A stretch of 34,256 bases of DNA from a virus, in the IMG/VR virus record IMGVR_UViG_3300037502_000480, positions 1 through 34,256 of that record; one strand, written 5' to 3'. The stretch's first letter is position 1. The number at the start of each line of letters is the position of its first letter. The notes under the pieces were generated by a model. It had not been told where the DNA came from and made no database searches. It saw only the letters and a list, made by a program, of their open reading frames with translations. This document shows, one piece after another, positions 24,066 through 29,827 of the stretch. The position numbers and the translations under genes were made by a program.

Positions 24066-24553
24066 TAATTTTCTGAATTTCTGATTTTGTATTTCAAAAG
24101 TGTTTTAACTTTTTTTACTGTCTTAAGTAATGACCTATAAGGTATTTTTGTATCTCTTGAAACCTGAAGTAGGTTTCCAGATTCAGCATATAGCTTAAAG
24201 ATTTGTTCTTCGTACCAATGAAGTATCTCCATCGATGCGTATAGCTTAGTCGTTAGGCTCTCATCGTATGGCTCTGTTGATCCTATATCCTCTATCGGCT
24301 CGTATACCCTGCGGAATGTTCGTGCGAAATTGCTTCTGTCACTCTTAGCCATATTCAGAATCGTTCGGACTATGAAGTACTTCAGATAACCATCGTTGTA
24401 CATCTGAAAGAGTCGCTCTTCGTTCATTTCGCATAAAACGAGAAAGACCTCTTGCTTGAGGTCTTCTTGTAATTCATAGGGCTGCATCTTACCGATGGCT
24501 TCGTTTATGTCCTTCGATATATACAGGTCGTGTATGATTTGCTCACGATTCAC
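24065..24553 (-). CDS. Sigma-70-like factor, candidate late-gene activator
   Basis: A 162-residue protein. Residues about 27-85 (ELQEDLKQEVFLVLCEM, then GYLKYFIVRTILNMAKSDRS) resemble sigma region 2, and residues about 122-150 (AESGNLLQVSRDTKIPYRSL) form a helix-turn-helix like region 4. It lacks other sigma regions, as small phage and ECF-type factors do. It is the first gene of the leftward arm, which makes it a natural switch to late transcription. It begins with GTG (24551-24553); no in-frame ATG lies closer than the tandem mini-ORFs upstream, which are in the same frame and end in TAG. The sigma assignment comes from pattern only. Confidence 0.7.
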   Translation of the reverse strand: MNREQIIHDLYISKDINEAIGKMQPYELQEDLKQEVFLVLCEMNEERLFQMYNDGYLKYFIVRTILNMAKSDRSNFARTFRRVYEPIEDIGSTEPYDESLTTKLYASMEILHWYEEQIFKLYAESGNLLQVSRDTKIPYRSLLKTVKKVKTLLKYKIRNSEN

Positions 24554-24577
24554 GATATGAATATAGTCGTTGCTAAT

Positions 24578-24637
24578 CTATTCTTCCATCTATTCTTCCA
24601 TCTATTCTTCCATATATTCTTCCATTAATTATACCAT
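24578..24637 (-). repeat. 12-bp tandem repeat encoding ATG-GAA-GAA-TAG units
   Basis: Four near-identical 12-bp units (24578-24589, 24590-24601, 24602-24613, 24614-24625) and a degenerate fifth (24626-24637). On the minus strand each reads ATG GAA GAA TAG; the fourth ends TAT and the fifth reads ATG GTA TAA TTA. All lie in the same frame as the sigma-like gene that starts 24 bases further on. Confidence 0.9.
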
Positions 24638-24649
24638 ATATTATTCTTA

Positions 24650-24668
24650 TAGGGTATTAGATACCCTA
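24650..24668. promoter_or_regulatory. Perfect palindrome, candidate operator
   Basis: TAGGGTATTAGATACCCTA: 8-bp perfect inverted arms around a 3-bp spacer. The size and position between two divergent transcription units fit a dimeric repressor or activator site. No T run follows it in either direction, so it is not a terminator. Confidence 0.6.
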
Positions 24669-24745
24669 CACAGTGGTAGATAACTGCTTGATTTTCAATA
24701 CTTAGAAAAAAAGTTCAGATTTTTGAAAAAAAAGTGCCTCAGAAA

Positions 24746-24776
24746 TTTGGTATGTTGATAAGGGGTTGTATTTTTG
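24746..24776 (+). promoter_or_regulatory. Bacteroidota-type promoter for the early arm
   Basis: TTTG at 24746-24749, a 19-bp spacer, then TATTTTTG at 24769-24776. This matches the -33 TTTG / -7 TAnnTTTG consensus known for Bacteroidota primary sigma factors, with the expected spacing. The first ATG lies 41 bases downstream. It is the strongest sequence evidence for the host phylum. Confidence 0.8.
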
Positions 24777-24816
24777 ATTTATCAAACAAGCCGAAAGGCA
24801 CTAAAAACTAAACAAA

Positions 24817-25002
24817 ATGGAAAACAACATCAAACTTGAAATCGAAAAAACATTGAAAACATCTGTTGAATTAATTAAAGCAACAGATTGTGTTAATTTA
24901 ATGTTTGAAGCATTCATTAAAGGTGTTAGAGTTGCAAGTGTATATAAATCATTTGACCAAAATTTTAATCCAATAATGATTATTAGATATCCTAATAATT
25001 AA
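24817..25002 (+). CDS. Hypothetical early protein, 61 aa
   Basis: The first gene of the rightward arm. It has a Lys/Glu/Ile-rich helix (ENNIKLEIEKTLKTSVELIK) and a short beta-type C-terminus. It is very AT-rich compared with most of the window. The leader AAAACTAAACAAA directly precedes the ATG, as at other early genes. First-position early genes of phages often encode host-takeover or anti-defence proteins. Nothing in this sequence identifies one. Confidence 0.6.
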   Translation: MENNIKLEIEKTLKTSVELIKATDCVNLMFEAFIKGVRVASVYKSFDQNFNPIMIIRYPNN

Positions 25003-25006
25003 TCAT

Positions 25007-25026
25007 ACGGAGGGGTGCGACTCCGT
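25007..25026 (+). promoter_or_regulatory. Leader hairpin upstream of 48-aa ORF
   Basis: ACGGAG and CTCCGT form a 6-bp stem around an 8-base loop, about 28 bases ahead of the next ATG. No T run follows, so it is more likely an mRNA processing, stability or control element than a terminator. Confidence 0.4.
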
Positions 25027-25054
25027 AACGCACAAACTCTAAAACTAAACAACT

Positions 25055-25201
25055 ATGATTAAAGCATTTCAAATCTTCAAAGAAGGCAAGACATCGGATT
25101 GGGTAACTATCCTAATTCCTGAGAATCAATTCAATGATTCAGTTTTGCAACGTAAGATAGAGTGGTATACTTACTTAGGATATTCAATTAAGAACATCTA
25201 A
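25055..25201 (+). CDS. Small hypothetical protein, 48 aa
   Basis: An ORF starting ATG at 25055 after the leader AAACTAAACAACT and ending TAA. The product opens MIKAFQIFKEGKTSDWVTIL and ends IEWYTYLGYSIKNI, a small alpha/beta-looking protein without membrane segment. The leader matches those of neighbouring early genes, which is the main reason to accept it. Function unknown. Confidence 0.55.
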   Translation: MIKAFQIFKEGKTSDWVTILIPENQFNDSVLQRKIEWYTYLGYSIKNI

Positions 25202-25212
25202 AAACTAAACCA

Positions 25213-25302
25213 ATGAAAAAGCAAAAAGACCTTCCTGTATGGCAGTTCTTAGCCATTACAATCGTAATCCTTTACCTCACTCAAATGCTTGAGCAATGGT
25301 AA
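25213..25302 (+). CDS. Single-pass membrane micropeptide, 29 aa
   Basis: ATG at 25213 follows AAAACTAAACCA, and the ORF ends TAA at 25300-25302. The peptide has a basic start (MKKQKDLPVW) and one hydrophobic helix (QFLAITIVILYLTQML). Its last codons overlap the start of the next ORF by seven bases in another frame. Size and topology are those of a small membrane-acting phage peptide. Function unknown. Confidence 0.5.
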   Translation: MKKQKDLPVWQFLAITIVILYLTQMLEQW

Positions 25303-25442
25303 CCATAGCCTACACACTATTAGCCTTTATCTTAATCATTTGGCTCTTCGCTCTTGCTATCGTAGTCAAAGAATATAAAGAAGAGAAAGACGAATGGAAT
25401 CAATATTGGGATGAAGTCTTCGAAAAAAACAAGTATCTTTAA
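25296..25442 (+). CDS. Small membrane protein, 48 aa
   Basis: ATG at 25296 lies inside the end of the preceding micropeptide gene. The product has an N-terminal hydrophobic helix (TLLAFILIIWLFALAIVV) followed by a charged helical tail (KEYKEEKDEWNQYW). The overlapping pair of tiny membrane ORFs suggests a two-part unit. The tail faces one side of the inner membrane; the fold gives no further clue. Confidence 0.5.
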   Translation: MVTIAYTLLAFILIIWLFALAIVVKEYKEEKDEWNQYWDEVFEKNKYL

Positions 25443-25459
25443 CCTTAAAATAAACAACT

Positions 25460-25714
25460 ATGCAAATCACACTCATTACAAGCGAGAAACAAGCCGAGTT
25501 TCTAAAAGCCTATAACTTCCTATCAGGGGATGTTATATCAGCAACTAAGCGAGACAAAGATTTCAAAAATGGTGACTTCTGGGATGTAGTTATAGAATTT
25601 AGAAATTATGCTGATGCTTCATTAGTTGCTCAACAATTATTCTCAGCAGGAATTACCTACGGACTTGATCTTAAATACTCTTCCTATGACAACGAGCCAG
25701 CAAGAGTGCGTTAA
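25460..25714 (+). CDS. Hypothetical early protein, 84 aa
   Basis: Begins MQITLITSEKQAEFLKAYNF after the leader AAATAAACAACT. The product is a mixed alpha/beta protein with an acidic middle (GDFWDVVIEFRNYADAS) and a short basic end (EPARVR). Its 3' end overlaps the next gene's start by 29 bases in another frame. No family recognised. Confidence 0.6.
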   Translation: MQITLITSEKQAEFLKAYNFLSGDVISATKRDKDFKNGDFWDVVIEFRNYADASLVAQQLFSAGITYGLDLKYSSYDNEPARVR

Positions 25715-25850
25715 GTTCAATAAGTGGATGGAGTATATCCATAAGGACAAACTGAAAAAGATAAAGCCACAGAAACAAATCAACGAGCCGAAGGACTTTC
25801 AAGAGTGGCTTATCTACATTCAGCAACAAAGAAATAGACCATCTCGCTGA
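25686..25850 (+). CDS. Small basic hypothetical protein, 54 aa
   Basis: I place the start at ATG 25686-25688 (MTTSQQECVKFNKWMEYIHK), inside the end of the previous ORF. An upstream in-frame start at 25626 would add twenty residues that look like shadow of the other frame. The product is Lys/Gln-rich and helical, with two Trp in KWMEYI and EWLIYI contexts that resemble each other, perhaps a duplicated helix. Function unknown. Confidence 0.5.
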   Translation: MTTSQQECVKFNKWMEYIHKDKLKKIKPQKQINEPKDFQEWLIYIQQQRNRPSR

Positions 25851-25873
25851 GGTCTTTAATCTGAAGCGAGACA

Positions 25874-25925
25874 GGAGGGCAGGGTTAGAATTGGGTTTCA
25901 GTGGTTACCTGCCTTCCTTATTTTT
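25874..25925 (+). terminator. Possible terminator/attenuator ahead of the annealing protein
   Basis: GGAGGGCAGG (25874-25883) pairs with CCTGCCTTCC (25908-25917) with one G-T pair around a 24-base loop, followed by TTATTTTT. It could trim the transcript of the small upstream genes or attenuate entry into the recombination genes. The large loop makes it less certain. Confidence 0.45.
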
Positions 25926-25944
25926 CAAAATCAAATCTACCTAT

Positions 25945-26544
25945 ATGTTAGCCAAAATTCAAAGCCTAATCAAAGCACCGAAAGGACAATTCAACTCCTT
26001 CGGTAAGTACAAGTACCGCTCTTGCGAGGATATCGTAGAAGCAGTAAAGCCTGTAATCAATCAACTTGGATACTATCTTACTTTGTCCGATGAAATCGTA
26101 AACATCGGGAATCGATTCTACATTAAAGCGACTGCCACTATCAGCAACGGAACTGAGACATTTTCAGTAGTAGCATACGCAAGGGAAGAGGAAACCAAAA
26201 AGGGAATGGATGGTAGCCAGGTTACCGGAGCCTCCTCTTCCTATGCTCGTAAGTATGCTCTTAACGGACTCTTTGCAATCGATGATACAAAGGATTCGGA
26301 TGCTACGAATGTCGGAAAGGATGAGCCTACTCAAGACGAAAAGAGAATACTCATTAACTTAGTCTATGGTACTGATATGACAGATTCAGAGCGAGAGAAA
26401 GCTTTCGAACTTATAGAGAAATGCGATAGCTACGAAACTTATCAGAAACTTCAGCACCGTTTAGAAGATAGACAGTTACCTTTAGACCGCATTCCTAATC
26501 CGACTCAGAAGGACATTACTAACCATATAAAGAAACTGAAATGA
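25945..26544 (+). CDS. ERF-family single-strand annealing protein
   Basis: About 199 residues from ATG at 25945; a TTG further upstream lies inside the hairpin loop and is rejected. The ERF core is clear: QFNSFGKYKYRSCEDIVEAV, then LGYYLTLSDEI, IKATATISNG, and VTGASSSYARKYALNGLFAI with the DDTKDSDATN end. Such proteins coat single-stranded DNA and anneal complementary strands in phage recombination and replication restart. The remainder is a helical acidic region of variable type. It sits with NinG and a nuclease in one early block, a coherent recombination set. The ATGA at the end couples it to the next gene. Confidence 0.9.
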   Translation: MLAKIQSLIKAPKGQFNSFGKYKYRSCEDIVEAVKPVINQLGYYLTLSDEIVNIGNRFYIKATATISNGTETFSVVAYAREEETKKGMDGSQVTGASSSYARKYALNGLFAIDDTKDSDATNVGKDEPTQDEKRILINLVYGTDMTDSEREKAFELIEKCDSYETYQKLQHRLEDRQLPLDRIPNPTQKDITNHIKKLK

Positions 26545-26825
26545 TCCGAGGAACTCAATGGGCAGAAGTAAAGATATGGCACGATGAAGACGAGCCAACT
26601 ATCTACAGCATTAAAGTCTATTACGAACACGACTACGGTCATACTGACGAAGGTCGATATATCGCAGGAGACAAAACTATAGAAGTTCTTGAGTATCCAG
26701 AAGGAGCGACAGATGAACTCAAAAAGATGATAGACTATCAACTGCCTGATGTATTAGAAGAGATTCTTTCCGATACAGACGATGATAATTACGACATCGA
26801 CTTAGATGATAGATTTGACTATTAA
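26541..26825 (+). CDS. Acidic hypothetical protein, 94 aa
   Basis: Starts in the ATGA overlap with the annealing-protein gene. It has a beta-rich N-terminal half (WAEVKIWHDEDEPTIYSIKV) and a strongly acidic end (SDTDDDNYDIDLDDRFDY). Very acidic small phage proteins can mimic DNA or bind basic host proteins, but there is no specific motif to claim it. Coupling suggests a role with recombination. Confidence 0.55.
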   Translation: MIRGTQWAEVKIWHDEDEPTIYSIKVYYEHDYGHTDEGRYIAGDKTIEVLEYPEGATDELKKMIDYQLPDVLEEILSDTDDDNYDIDLDDRFDY

Positions 26826-26856
26826 CTTTTTTTCTTAACCCCTAAAAGCCACAATT

Positions 26857-27012
26857 ATGGCAACAACAACAACAAGCTACAAACGTGTAGCTATGAACAT
26901 CTCGAAGGAATCTAACTCCTATCGAGTTCGCTTGAAAGTAAAAGGAAAGCAGATTTCTAAGAACTTCCCTACGAAGAAAGCTGCTCTCGAATTCCGAGCG
27001 AAATACCGCTAA
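26857..27012 (+). CDS. Small arm-type/AP2-like DNA-binding domain protein, 51 aa
   Basis: ATG at 26857, TAA at 27010-27012. After a Thr-rich start, the sequence NSYRVRLKVKGKQISKNFPT then KKAALEFRAKYR forms a three-strand plus helix pattern. This is the size and pattern of the N-terminal arm-binding domain of tyrosine integrases or an AP2 repeat. It stands alone, without a recombinase. A strong terminator follows directly, so it ends the first early transcript. It may act as a small DNA-binding regulator. Confidence 0.6.
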   Translation: MATTTTSYKRVAMNISKESNSYRVRLKVKGKQISKNFPTKKAALEFRAKYR

Positions 27013-27019
27013 CCCTACA

Positions 27020-27047
27020 GGGGGGGTGAAAGTCCCCCCAACTTTTT
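27020..27047 (+). terminator. Rho-independent terminator after 51-aa gene
   Basis: Six to seven G residues pair with six C residues around a short TGAAAGT-type loop and are followed by AACTTTTT. It divides the early arm into two transcription units, unless anti-terminated. Confidence 0.85.
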
Positions 27048-27059
27048 AACTCTTATTTT

Positions 27060-27272
27060 ATGAATAAAAAAATAGAACGATATGAAGTAAAATATAATGA
27101 TACATTTAGAGTATTCTTATCATTCGATTATGCTTTAGCATTTTATGAAACATTAGATTGCGGAAAAGCACTTTGGGATATTACAGGAATGCCTGAACTA
27201 TTGTTATCTTCAAATCAAACAGGTCACGGAGGTAAAATAACAACGATAGAAGATTTAATTAATAACTCTTAA
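27060..27272 (+). CDS. AT-rich hypothetical protein, 70 aa
   Basis: Begins MNKKIERYEVKYNDTFRVFL and ends with a Thr/Ile-rich helix (KITTIEDLINNS). The DNA is notably more AT-rich than the flanking genes, and the gene sits right behind a terminator, like an added cargo gene. The middle (AFYETLDCGKALWDITGMPE) shows no motif I know. Function unknown. Confidence 0.6.
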   Translation: MNKKIERYEVKYNDTFRVFLSFDYALAFYETLDCGKALWDITGMPELLLSSNQTGHGGKITTIEDLINNS

Positions 27273-27282
27273 AAAAAAACAA

Positions 27283-27516
27283 ATGCAAAAACAAACAAAA
27301 ATCTACTGCGGTAGCGGTAAGAAAAAATCAGACACTTGGCTTCAGATTACTATCAATCCCGAGAAGTTCAAAGATCATATCAAAGAATACAACGGAAATA
27401 AATTTGTAAAGCTGAACATCAATCTACTCAATGAGCCGGATAAGTTCGGTAAGGATGTCCAGGTATCGGTAGACACATTCGAGCCTAAGAAAGTCGAAAA
27501 CGATTTACCATTCTAA
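27283..27516 (+). CDS. Possible single-stranded DNA-binding protein with DLPF tail
   Basis: A 77-residue protein starting MQKQTKIYCGSGKKKSDTWL with a beta-rich body. It ends VENDLPF, which matches the acidic-Pro-Phe tip by which SSB proteins recruit replication and repair partners (DDDIPF in E. coli). It lies between the recombination genes and NinG, and its stop overlaps the NinG start by one base (TAATG). It is shorter than a usual OB-fold SSB. The SSB role is an inference from the tail and the context. Confidence 0.55.
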   Translation: MQKQTKIYCGSGKKKSDTWLQITINPEKFKDHIKEYNGNKFVKLNINLLNEPDKFGKDVQVSVDTFEPKKVENDLPF

Positions 27517-27875
27517 TGAGAAAGCTTACTCCACTTCCTAAGCTATTAGAGAAAACGCAGAAGGTCTTTAATGCTTTTATACGAGCAAGAGATAAAGAAT
27601 TAGGATGTATTTCTTGTGGAGCAGAAGTAGAACAGGCAGGACACTATCACTCTCAAGGGCACCACTCTGCTCTTCGTTATGATCCTATTAATACCAATGG
27701 ACAATGTCGCAGATGTAATATGTTCCTATCTGGAAATCTTATTAAATATCGGCAAGGTCTTGTAAGAAAATACGGAGAGCAGGTAGTACTTGACTTGGAA
27801 GAGAAAGCGAATACTAATAGACTAAAGAAGTGGAGTAGAGCAGAACTCGAAGAAATAATAACTAAATACAAATGA
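27516..27875 (+). CDS. ninG: NinG/Rap-like recombination nuclease
   Basis: A 119-residue protein. LGCISCGAEVEQAGHYHSQG with HHSALRYDPINTNGQCRRCN gives the CxxC...HYHSQGHH...CxxC zinc/HNH-type core of the lambda NinG family (Cys 31, 34, 64, 67). It is followed by FLSGNLIKYRQGLVRKYG. NinG (Rap) resolves branched DNA intermediates in phage recombination and works with annealing proteins such as the ERF protein here. It is shorter than lambda NinG at the N-terminus. The end overlaps the methyltransferase start (ATGA). Confidence 0.85.
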   Translation: MRKLTPLPKLLEKTQKVFNAFIRARDKELGCISCGAEVEQAGHYHSQGHHSALRYDPINTNGQCRRCNMFLSGNLIKYRQGLVRKYGEQVVLDLEEKANTNRLKKWSRAELEEIITKYK

Positions 27876-28831
27876 GACACGCATCACTCTTCTCAGGTAT
27901 AGGAGGCTTCGACCTGGCAGCCGATTGGATGGGATGGGAAAACGTTTTTCATTGTGATATAAATCCTTTCGGTAAAAAAGTACTTGAGTATTATTATCCA
28001 AATTCAATAAGCTATGGAGACATCACCAAAACAGACTTCACTATTCACAGAGGAGACATCGATGTACTCAGCGGTGGCTTCCCTTGTCAACCATACTCAC
28101 TTGCAGGAAAGCGAAAAGGGAAAGATGATGAGAGACATCTCTTCCCAGAAATGCTCCGAGCAATTAGAGAAATTTCACCCCGATGGATCATTGGCGAGAA
28201 CGTTTACGGACTTGTTAATTGGGATGGAGGATTGGTATTCCACGAGGTGCAGTCTGACTTGGAAGCTGAAGGGTACGAAGTTTTCCCGTATGTACTGCCA
28301 GCTTGTGCCATCAACGCACCGCACCGCAGAGACAGAGTCTTCTTTATTGCCTACTCCGACAACCCATCAACAGAATACTCAATTCAAGCAAGGAGGAACG
28401 TGCCTACAAGCAAAGATGATGCAAGGACTTCTACCTACTCCAACGACATTCGATGCAACGAACGCAACGGAGAATATGCAGAGCAGTCAGCTAACAGAAG
28501 GCTCGATGCACTCAATGACTTTAGTCAGGTGTCTGCACAGGAATCTTCTACCGACTCCGATGGCATCGGATTGCGGAGCGAAAGTCACAGGATTAGAAAG
28601 TCAAGATTCATTAGTAAAAATGACAAGACAAATTACTGGGAAACCTTCCCAACTGTCCCCCCAATTTGTGATGGAGATGATGGGCTTTCCGACAGATTGG
28701 ACTCTATTGCCTTTTCTAAATGGAGAAAGCAATCCATAATGGCAGGAGGAAACGCAGTAGTACCTCAATTAATTTATGTACTATTCAAAACTATTTCTAA
28801 ATTTGAAGAATTAAAAACTAAACAATGCTAA
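27872..28831 (+). CDS. dcm: C5-cytosine DNA methyltransferase
   Basis: A 319-residue enzyme with all key motifs: SLFSGIGGFDLA (motif I, SAM), GGFPCQPYS (68-76, catalytic Cys 72), GENVYG (motif VI), APHRRDRVFF (motif VIII, about 149-158) and GNAVVPQ (293-299, motif X). The variable recognition region (about 162-250) is Ser/Asp/Asn-rich, with TDSDGIGLRS before PTVPPICDGDDGLSDRLDSI. It would modify phage DNA against restriction. Residues about 48-289 share their DNA with an ORF in the +1 frame. It overlaps NinG by four bases and the DnaA-like gene by seven. Confidence 0.93.
   Translation: MRHASLFSGIGGFDLAADWMGWENVFHCDINPFGKKVLEYYYPNSISYGDITKTDFTIHRGDIDVLSGGFPCQPYSLAGKRKGKDDERHLFPEMLRAIREISPRWIIGENVYGLVNWDGGLVFHEVQSDLEAEGYEVFPYVLPACAINAPHRRDRVFFIAYSDNPSTEYSIQARRNVPTSKDDARTSTYSNDIRCNERNGEYAEQSANRRLDALNDFSQVSAQESSTDSDGIGLRSESHRIRKSRFISKNDKTNYWETFPTVPPICDGDDGLSDRLDSIAFSKWRKQSIMAGGNAVVPQLIYVLFKTISKFEELKTKQC
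28014..28739 (+). CDS. Overlapping +1-frame ORF inside the C5 methyltransferase gene
   Basis: The 241 codons lie entirely within the methyltransferase gene. The product opens METSPKQTSLFTEETSMYSA and contains WYSTRCSLTWKLKGTKFSRM, QLVPSTHRT and three LLPTP repeats (LLPTPTTHQ, LLPTPTTFD, LLPTPMASD). It ends QFVMEMMGFPTDWTLLPF. From memory, proteins with this opening, the LLPTP repeats and the MMGFPxxWTxLPF end recur in phages and prophages of Bacteroidales, next to or inside such methyltransferases. That, plus 241 stop-free codons with sensible composition, argues for real dual coding. An unexpressed shadow cannot be excluded. Confidence 0.65.
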   Translation: METSPKQTSLFTEETSMYSAVASLVNHTHLQESEKGKMMRDISSQKCSEQLEKFHPDGSLARTFTDLLIGMEDWYSTRCSLTWKLKGTKFSRMYCQLVPSTHRTAETESSLLPTPTTHQQNTQFKQGGTCLQAKMMQGLLPTPTTFDATNATENMQSSQLTEGSMHSMTLVRCLHRNLLPTPMASDCGAKVTGLESQDSLVKMTRQITGKPSQLSPQFVMEMMGFPTDWTLLPFLNGESNP

Positions 28832-29208
28832 CAACACACGACAAATTAGTACAGATAGCAGATAGATACTGCTCACTCTACGGAATCACTCGACAGGACT
28901 TATTCCGCACGAACAAAATCAAGAACGCAAAGAAACGTAAAGTATACAACGGAGTGAATATATCTACTCTACGTATGGCTCTCGGATATTACTTATCTAA
29001 TAACTTCCCTGCGACTCTTACCGAAATAGCTTTAGTAATTGGTTACAATGACCACTCTACAATAAGCTACAATAACCAACGCATCTACTTCTACATAAAG
29101 AATAATGATCCATTCTTTATGCAGCATTACAAAATTTTAGAAACAATAGGAGCAGAATATGAGCCAGTTAAATTCTACCGATTCCGCCAAAACTATATCT
29201 ATGCCTAA
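28825..29208 (+). CDS. DnaA domain-IV-like DNA-binding protein
   Basis: A 127-residue protein. The C-terminal two thirds (LRMALGYYLSNNFPATLTEI, then ALVIGYNDHSTISYNNQRI) match the helix-turn-helix of DnaA domain IV, where GYNDHSTI takes the place of the DnaA-box-binding DHTTV signature (76-79). There is no ATPase domain. Such mini-proteins may mark the phage origin or compete with host DnaA. It overlaps the methyltransferase end by seven bases and the next gene by 50 bases, in a replication block. Confidence 0.75.
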   Translation: MLTTHDKLVQIADRYCSLYGITRQDLFRTNKIKNAKKRKVYNGVNISTLRMALGYYLSNNFPATLTEIALVIGYNDHSTISYNNQRIYFYIKNNDPFFMQHYKILETIGAEYEPVKFYRFRQNYIYA

Positions 29209-29827
29209 GAGATTTACCGATACCGAACTATGGGACAAAGAGTGGTTTATGCAACTATCTCCTAAGCATAAATGCTTTGTCAAGTACGTTAGAGATAAGT
29301 GCGATCTCGCAGGTATATGGTCACCGAATTACATTCTCGCTTCTGTTTACATCGGAGATAAAGTAACTCAAGAGGAAATATTAGCAATCGATGGAGGTAA
29401 GCAGTTCGAGTTACTTTCAGATGGCAAAATCTATTGCACAGGCTTTATAGACTTTCAATACGGAACGAGTCTTAATCCGAATAGTCCTATTCATAATAAG
29501 ATTATCGAGATACTCAAGAAGTACGAACTCAAGTTTGACCTGAAGCAAGTAGTCCAGAAGAGCAACTTCGCTATACCTAAGATAGAAGATGTCTTCGAGG
29601 AGATGCTGAAAAGAACTGATGAGTACAATGCCAAGATACAATCGGAGAGATTCTTTACCTACTACGATTCTAATGGTTGGATGGTAGGGAAGAATAAGAT
29701 GAAGAATTGGCGAAGTGCAGTAGCCGGATGGATCAACAGAAGCAGACCTGAGAAGAAACAAATCGACACCAACGAGATAAAGAAATCATTAAAACAAATA
29801 GCCAACAGAAAACTAAGCGAACTATGA
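29159..29827 (+). CDS. Replisome organizer / helicase-loader-like protein
   Basis: A 222-residue protein. RFTDTELWDKEWFMQLSPKH then KCFVKYVRDKCDLAGIWSPN looks like the winged-helix DNA-binding half of phage replication initiators. The C-terminal FFTYYDSNGWMVGKNKMKNW then RSAVAGWI resembles the DnaD/DnaT-like tail that contacts helicase (YYxxxGWxxGKNxMKxW). The middle is variable. It would open the phage origin and load host DnaB-type helicase; no phage polymerase or helicase gene is present, so host replication enzymes must be used. The start at 29159 lies inside the previous gene; an internal ATG (MPKRFTDTEL) at about 29201 is an alternative. Confidence 0.75.
   Translation: MSQLNSTDSAKTISMPKRFTDTELWDKEWFMQLSPKHKCFVKYVRDKCDLAGIWSPNYILASVYIGDKVTQEEILAIDGGKQFELLSDGKIYCTGFIDFQYGTSLNPNSPIHNKIIEILKKYELKFDLKQVVQKSNFAIPKIEDVFEEMLKRTDEYNAKIQSERFFTYYDSNGWMVGKNKMKNWRSAVAGWINRSRPEKKQIDTNEIKKSLKQIANRKLSEL

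Larger units (their letters stand above)
24554..24816. other. Divergent intergenic control region
   Basis: This 263-base stretch separates the leftward and rightward arms. It holds, from left to right, 24 bases of spacer, a 12-bp tandem repeat block, a 19-bp palindrome, an A-run stretch, a Bacteroidota-type promoter for the rightward arm and a short leader with a GCC-GAAA-GGC hairpin (24790-24799). AGTGCCT (24733-24739) and AGGCACT (24796-24802) flank the promoter as inverted repeats. No clear host-type promoter is visible for the leftward strand. The region is the best candidate for the regulatory switch and possibly the replication origin. Confidence 0.75.

Noticed and set aside
24554-24816. 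CRISPR-like reading of the 12-bp tandem repeat
   Set aside because: Units are adjacent with no spacers, and too short.
26857-27012. Truncated integrase as evidence of lysogeny
   Set aside because: Only an arm-type domain is present; no catalytic domain, attachment site or repressor is visible, and the ORF has its own leader and terminator.
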